Below, in pieces: positions 61,744 through 64,000 of a DNA stretch of 64,000 nt. The stretch covers positions 1 to 64,000 of the forward strand of contig CAZPBY010000043.1 in the NCBI GenBank assembly GCA_964584785.1, in the 5' to 3' direction. The notes under the pieces are model-generated. The model was given only the letters and a program-made list of their open reading frames with translations, was not told the DNA's origin and made no database searches. Positions within the stretch are counted from its first letter, which is position 1; each line of letters starts with the position of its first letter. Source of the stretch: JAHFTY01 sp964584785 (lineage in GTDB: Bacteria; Acidobacteriota; Terriglobia; 20CM-2-55-15). The translations under genes were made by a program, and so were the position numbers.

Positions 61744-64000
61744 TTATTGTTCGCGGAGCAGCGTTGCCGGGTCGAGGTGCAGCGCGCGCCGGACCGGACC
61801 GGTGACCGAAACTAATCCAGTCAACACTGTCGTGAACGCGACGGCCGCGAGCACAAACGGATCCTGCGCGGACGCCTGGAAGACGATGGCGGAGAGTAAG
61901 CGGCTTGCCGCCAGGCCCAACGTGATGCCGAGCATTGAGCCGGTTCCGAGCAAAACCAACATGCGGCCCAACGCTACCAATAGAATCTCCTGCGCCCTTG
62001 CGCCAAGAGCAAGCCGAATGCTCAACTCGCGCAACCGCTTGCTGACCGTGTAGGACGCCAAACCGAATGTGCCGGCGATCGAAAGGAGCAAACCAAACGC
62101 GCCGAAAAGACTGAGCGCAACCGCGGCCACCTGAGATGGAAACAGGCTCAGCGCAAGCTGGCCGTTCGTCCAGGGGCCCGATTCCTGAATGGGAATGCTG
62201 TGGTCCAGATCGCGAATGGTTCCTCGAATGGCCTGGACCATTTGGGCCGTGTCGCGATGGGTGCGGACAATGATCACCGTGTTCGTGACGCCTTTCTGCG
62301 AGATCGGGAAGAACAGCGCGGGTGTCGGGGCTTCACTAATAGTGACATGTTTTCCATCAGCCATCACACCAACGATCTGGATCGGCACACCGTCACGCGT
62401 CTTGAAGTAGCGTCCAACTGCCTGCTCCGAATGGAAAAGCCGGCGCGCAAACTCCTGGTTCACGATGGCAACCGCCGGAGTCTGTTTCGTGTCGGCGAAG
62501 CGGACATCACGTCCGGCGAGCAGTCGCGTTTCCGAAGCCGCCAGATATCCCGGAGACACGCGGTAGTAATAACTACTAAATGCCTTCTGTGAGGGCCTGA
62601 AATCGGTGCTTTCCTGTGGAAAGATCGAAATCGTTGACCCGGACAAGTTGAGGGGCGTCGTGTCGGAATAACCTGCGGCTTCCACTCCGGGAATCTGCGA
62701 AACCGTTTCCAGCAACTGGGGCTGAAGCTGATTCGTTGCGGCGTCGACGGTGTAGCCGGCTTCGCTCAGATTGAATTGCGTCCGAAGGGCATGCTGCGGA
62801 TTGAAACCCAGATCCGCCGTCACAGATTTTTGCAGGCCGCGCAGAGACACAAACGCGGCGGTCACGGTGACGCAGCATAGCGCGATCTGTGCCGCAAGAA
62901 GCACGTCACGAAACGCCCAGCGCCGTCCTGCCGAAAGGACTCCGCCGCTCTTGATGGCGTCATTCGGATCCGTTTTGAATATCTGCCTCAGTGGCATCCC
63001 GCCGAACGCGAAGCCGGCGACCATTGAGATCGCCAGAGTGAAGAGAATCAGCGACGGTTGCGGCGCGACCGGGAACCGGATCGGGAATTGTGCAGGCGGT
63101 TGCCAGTTCGCCAGGCCGGCGAGGGCGATCCACGCGAGCAAACAACCGAACGCGCCGCCACAGAGTGCGATCACCACGGCCTCGACCAGGACCTGACGAA
63201 CGACGCGCCACCGGCTCGAACCAATCGACATGCGGATCGCAAACTCGCGTGTGCGGTCCGCTGTGCGCGCCGCGAACAAGCCGCCAAGGTTGATGCATGC
63301 GGCCAGCAACACAATCCCAGCCAATCCCATCACGCCGGCCATAAAAGCACGCACCGGACCGCCGATGAAGTCGCCGAGGAATCCGGGACGAGTCAGCATC
63401 AACGCCAATCCATCTTCCTCCTTCGGATGCTCCCGCGCGATGCGTGCGGCGATCGTGTTCAACTCCGCCTGCGCCTGGGGCAGCGAGACTCCGTCCTTGA
63501 TGCGTACGATCGAAAAGCTTCCATGGAAGCTCCGCGACTCGAGCCAGTCGACGCCGTCCAGCGACGCTTCATTCGCCATCGGAACGAAAATGGAGACCGA
63601 TCCAAATCTCTCCGTTCCGCGGAAACTCTCCGGCGTCACTCCGACGATGGTGTATGGATGCTTGTTAATGCGGATCGTCGTTCCGATAACATTCGGGTCC
63701 GCGCCAAAATTGCTTTTCCACTCCGGCCATGAAAGCACGGCAACGTCGGAGGCTCCGGGATGATCGTCATCGGCGCGTTCGAGCAGGCGGCCAAGGTAAG
63801 GCTTGACGCCCATGACCTCGAAGTACTGCCCGCTCACTTCTCCTGACCAAACGGACCGGGTCACGCCTCTGGCTTGCACGCCAAAATCGCTTGGCCGGTA
63901 GCAAGCGACAGCAGAAAACACCGTATTGCCGTCGCGCACATCGCGCACTTCGGGATGGGACAAAAAAGGAACGCCGTCCTTGGGTTGAAGCGTCATCACC
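61744..64000 (-). CDS. ADOP-type ABC permease (5' end beyond the window)
   Basis: The last 751 residues of an ADOP protein, open to the window edge. It begins in the first periplasmic domain (FLSHPEVRDVRDGNTVFSAV), runs through GIVLLAACINLGGLFAARTA and EFAIRMSIGSSRWRVVRQVL, the second periplasmic domain, GTFGLASYTVSKRLRELSIR and ends RALHLDPATLLREQ. The visible part has no frameshift. The missing part should be about 60-130 residues, holding TM1 and perhaps a cytoplasmic prefix with a PadR gene before it. Confidence 0.9.
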   Translation of the reverse strand, partial: VMTLQPKDGVPFLSHPEVRDVRDGNTVFSAVACYRPSDFGVQARGVTRSVWSGEVSGQYFEVMGVKPYLGRLLERADDDHPGASDVAVLSWPEWKSNFGADPNVIGTTIRINKHPYTIVGVTPESFRGTERFGSVSIFVPMANEASLDGVDWLESRSFHGSFSIVRIKDGVSLPQAQAELNTIAARIAREHPKEEDGLALMLTRPGFLGDFIGGPVRAFMAGVMGLAGIVLLAACINLGGLFAARTADRTREFAIRMSIGSSRWRVVRQVLVEAVVIALCGGAFGCLLAWIALAGLANWQPPAQFPIRFPVAPQPSLILFTLAISMVAGFAFGGMPLRQIFKTDPNDAIKSGGVLSAGRRWAFRDVLLAAQIALCCVTVTAAFVSLRGLQKSVTADLGFNPQHALRTQFNLSEAGYTVDAATNQLQPQLLETVSQIPGVEAAGYSDTTPLNLSGSTISIFPQESTDFRPSQKAFSSYYYRVSPGYLAASETRLLAGRDVRFADTKQTPAVAIVNQEFARRLFHSEQAVGRYFKTRDGVPIQIVGVMADGKHVTISEAPTPALFFPISQKGVTNTVIIVRTHRDTAQMVQAIRGTIRDLDHSIPIQESGPWTNGQLALSLFPSQVAAVALSLFGAFGLLLSIAGTFGLASYTVSKRLRELSIRLALGARAQEILLVALGRMLVLLGTGSMLGITLGLAASRLLSAIVFQASAQDPFVLAAVAFTTVLTGLVSVTGPVRRALHLDPATLLREQ

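Overview
The window looks like a chromosomal stretch of a member of the Acidobacteriota, most likely a Solibacter/Bryobacter-type soil lineage. I judge this from gene content: six copies or remnants of the acidobacterial duplicated orphan permease (ADOP, MacB/FtsX-like), one paired with PadR; four or five Oar-like TonB-dependent receptors with an N-terminal carboxypeptidase-regulatory-like domain; a TIGR03435 protein; Ser/Thr kinases fused to TPR or TolB/WD40-like propellers; a kinase-linked ECF sigma factor; and a DUF1501/DUF1800 pair. No rRNA, complete tRNA, CRISPR array, intact IS element or prophage module is visible.

Layout. 1-9.6 kb: end of an Oar-like receptor, a PadR-ADOP pair with a palindrome over the PadR start codon, a hybrid toxin-antitoxin remnant, then the coupled set ECF sigma -> zinc-ribbon/kinase/TPR -> secreted protein. 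9.7-10.4 kb: a decayed DUF433/DUF5615 toxin-antitoxin pair and a 3' fragment of tRNA-Pro. 10.4-24.6 kb: ADOP, secreted esterase-PDZ protein, frameshifted receptor, and two tandem kinase-propeller genes, the second a pseudokinase. 24.6-32 kb: two-component system, exported methyltransferase, and an operon (ArsR-rhodanese, MBL-fold remnant, MFS transporter, ArsM-like methyltransferase) in which two genes carry an in-frame TGA at the place of a family cysteine. 32-43 kb: a second two-component system divergent from a receptor / PepSY-like / receptor cluster, then a third receptor. 43-50 kb: YncE-like propeller, PAP2 phosphatase plus PagL-like deacylase, NHL protein, ABC exporter. 50-64 kb: two broken ADOP genes, DinB-like protein, DUF1501/DUF1800 pair, GC-rich membrane protein, truncated globin, TIGR03435 protein, a small membrane protein and an ADOP cut by the window edge.

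Main lead. At 31443-31445 the ArsM-like methyltransferase has TGA where, from my knowledge of the family, the catalytic cysteine of LWTG-C-IAGAL should be. The same frame continues 55 codons with family-like sequence, and a GC hairpin with a GGA loop starts at a bacterial SECIS-like distance. Three genes upstream, an MBL-fold gene also has TGA in place of a family cysteine, followed by a 10-bp hairpin, although that gene has lost its catalytic core. I read this as a probable selenocysteine-using ArsR-controlled operon; it is a hypothesis that needs the sel genes elsewhere in the genome and protein evidence.

Gene decay is the second theme: three ADOP remnants, two toxin-antitoxin remnants, a nucleotidyltransferase-like remnant, a receptor with a one-base frameshift, and a kinase paralogue that has lost its catalytic residues.
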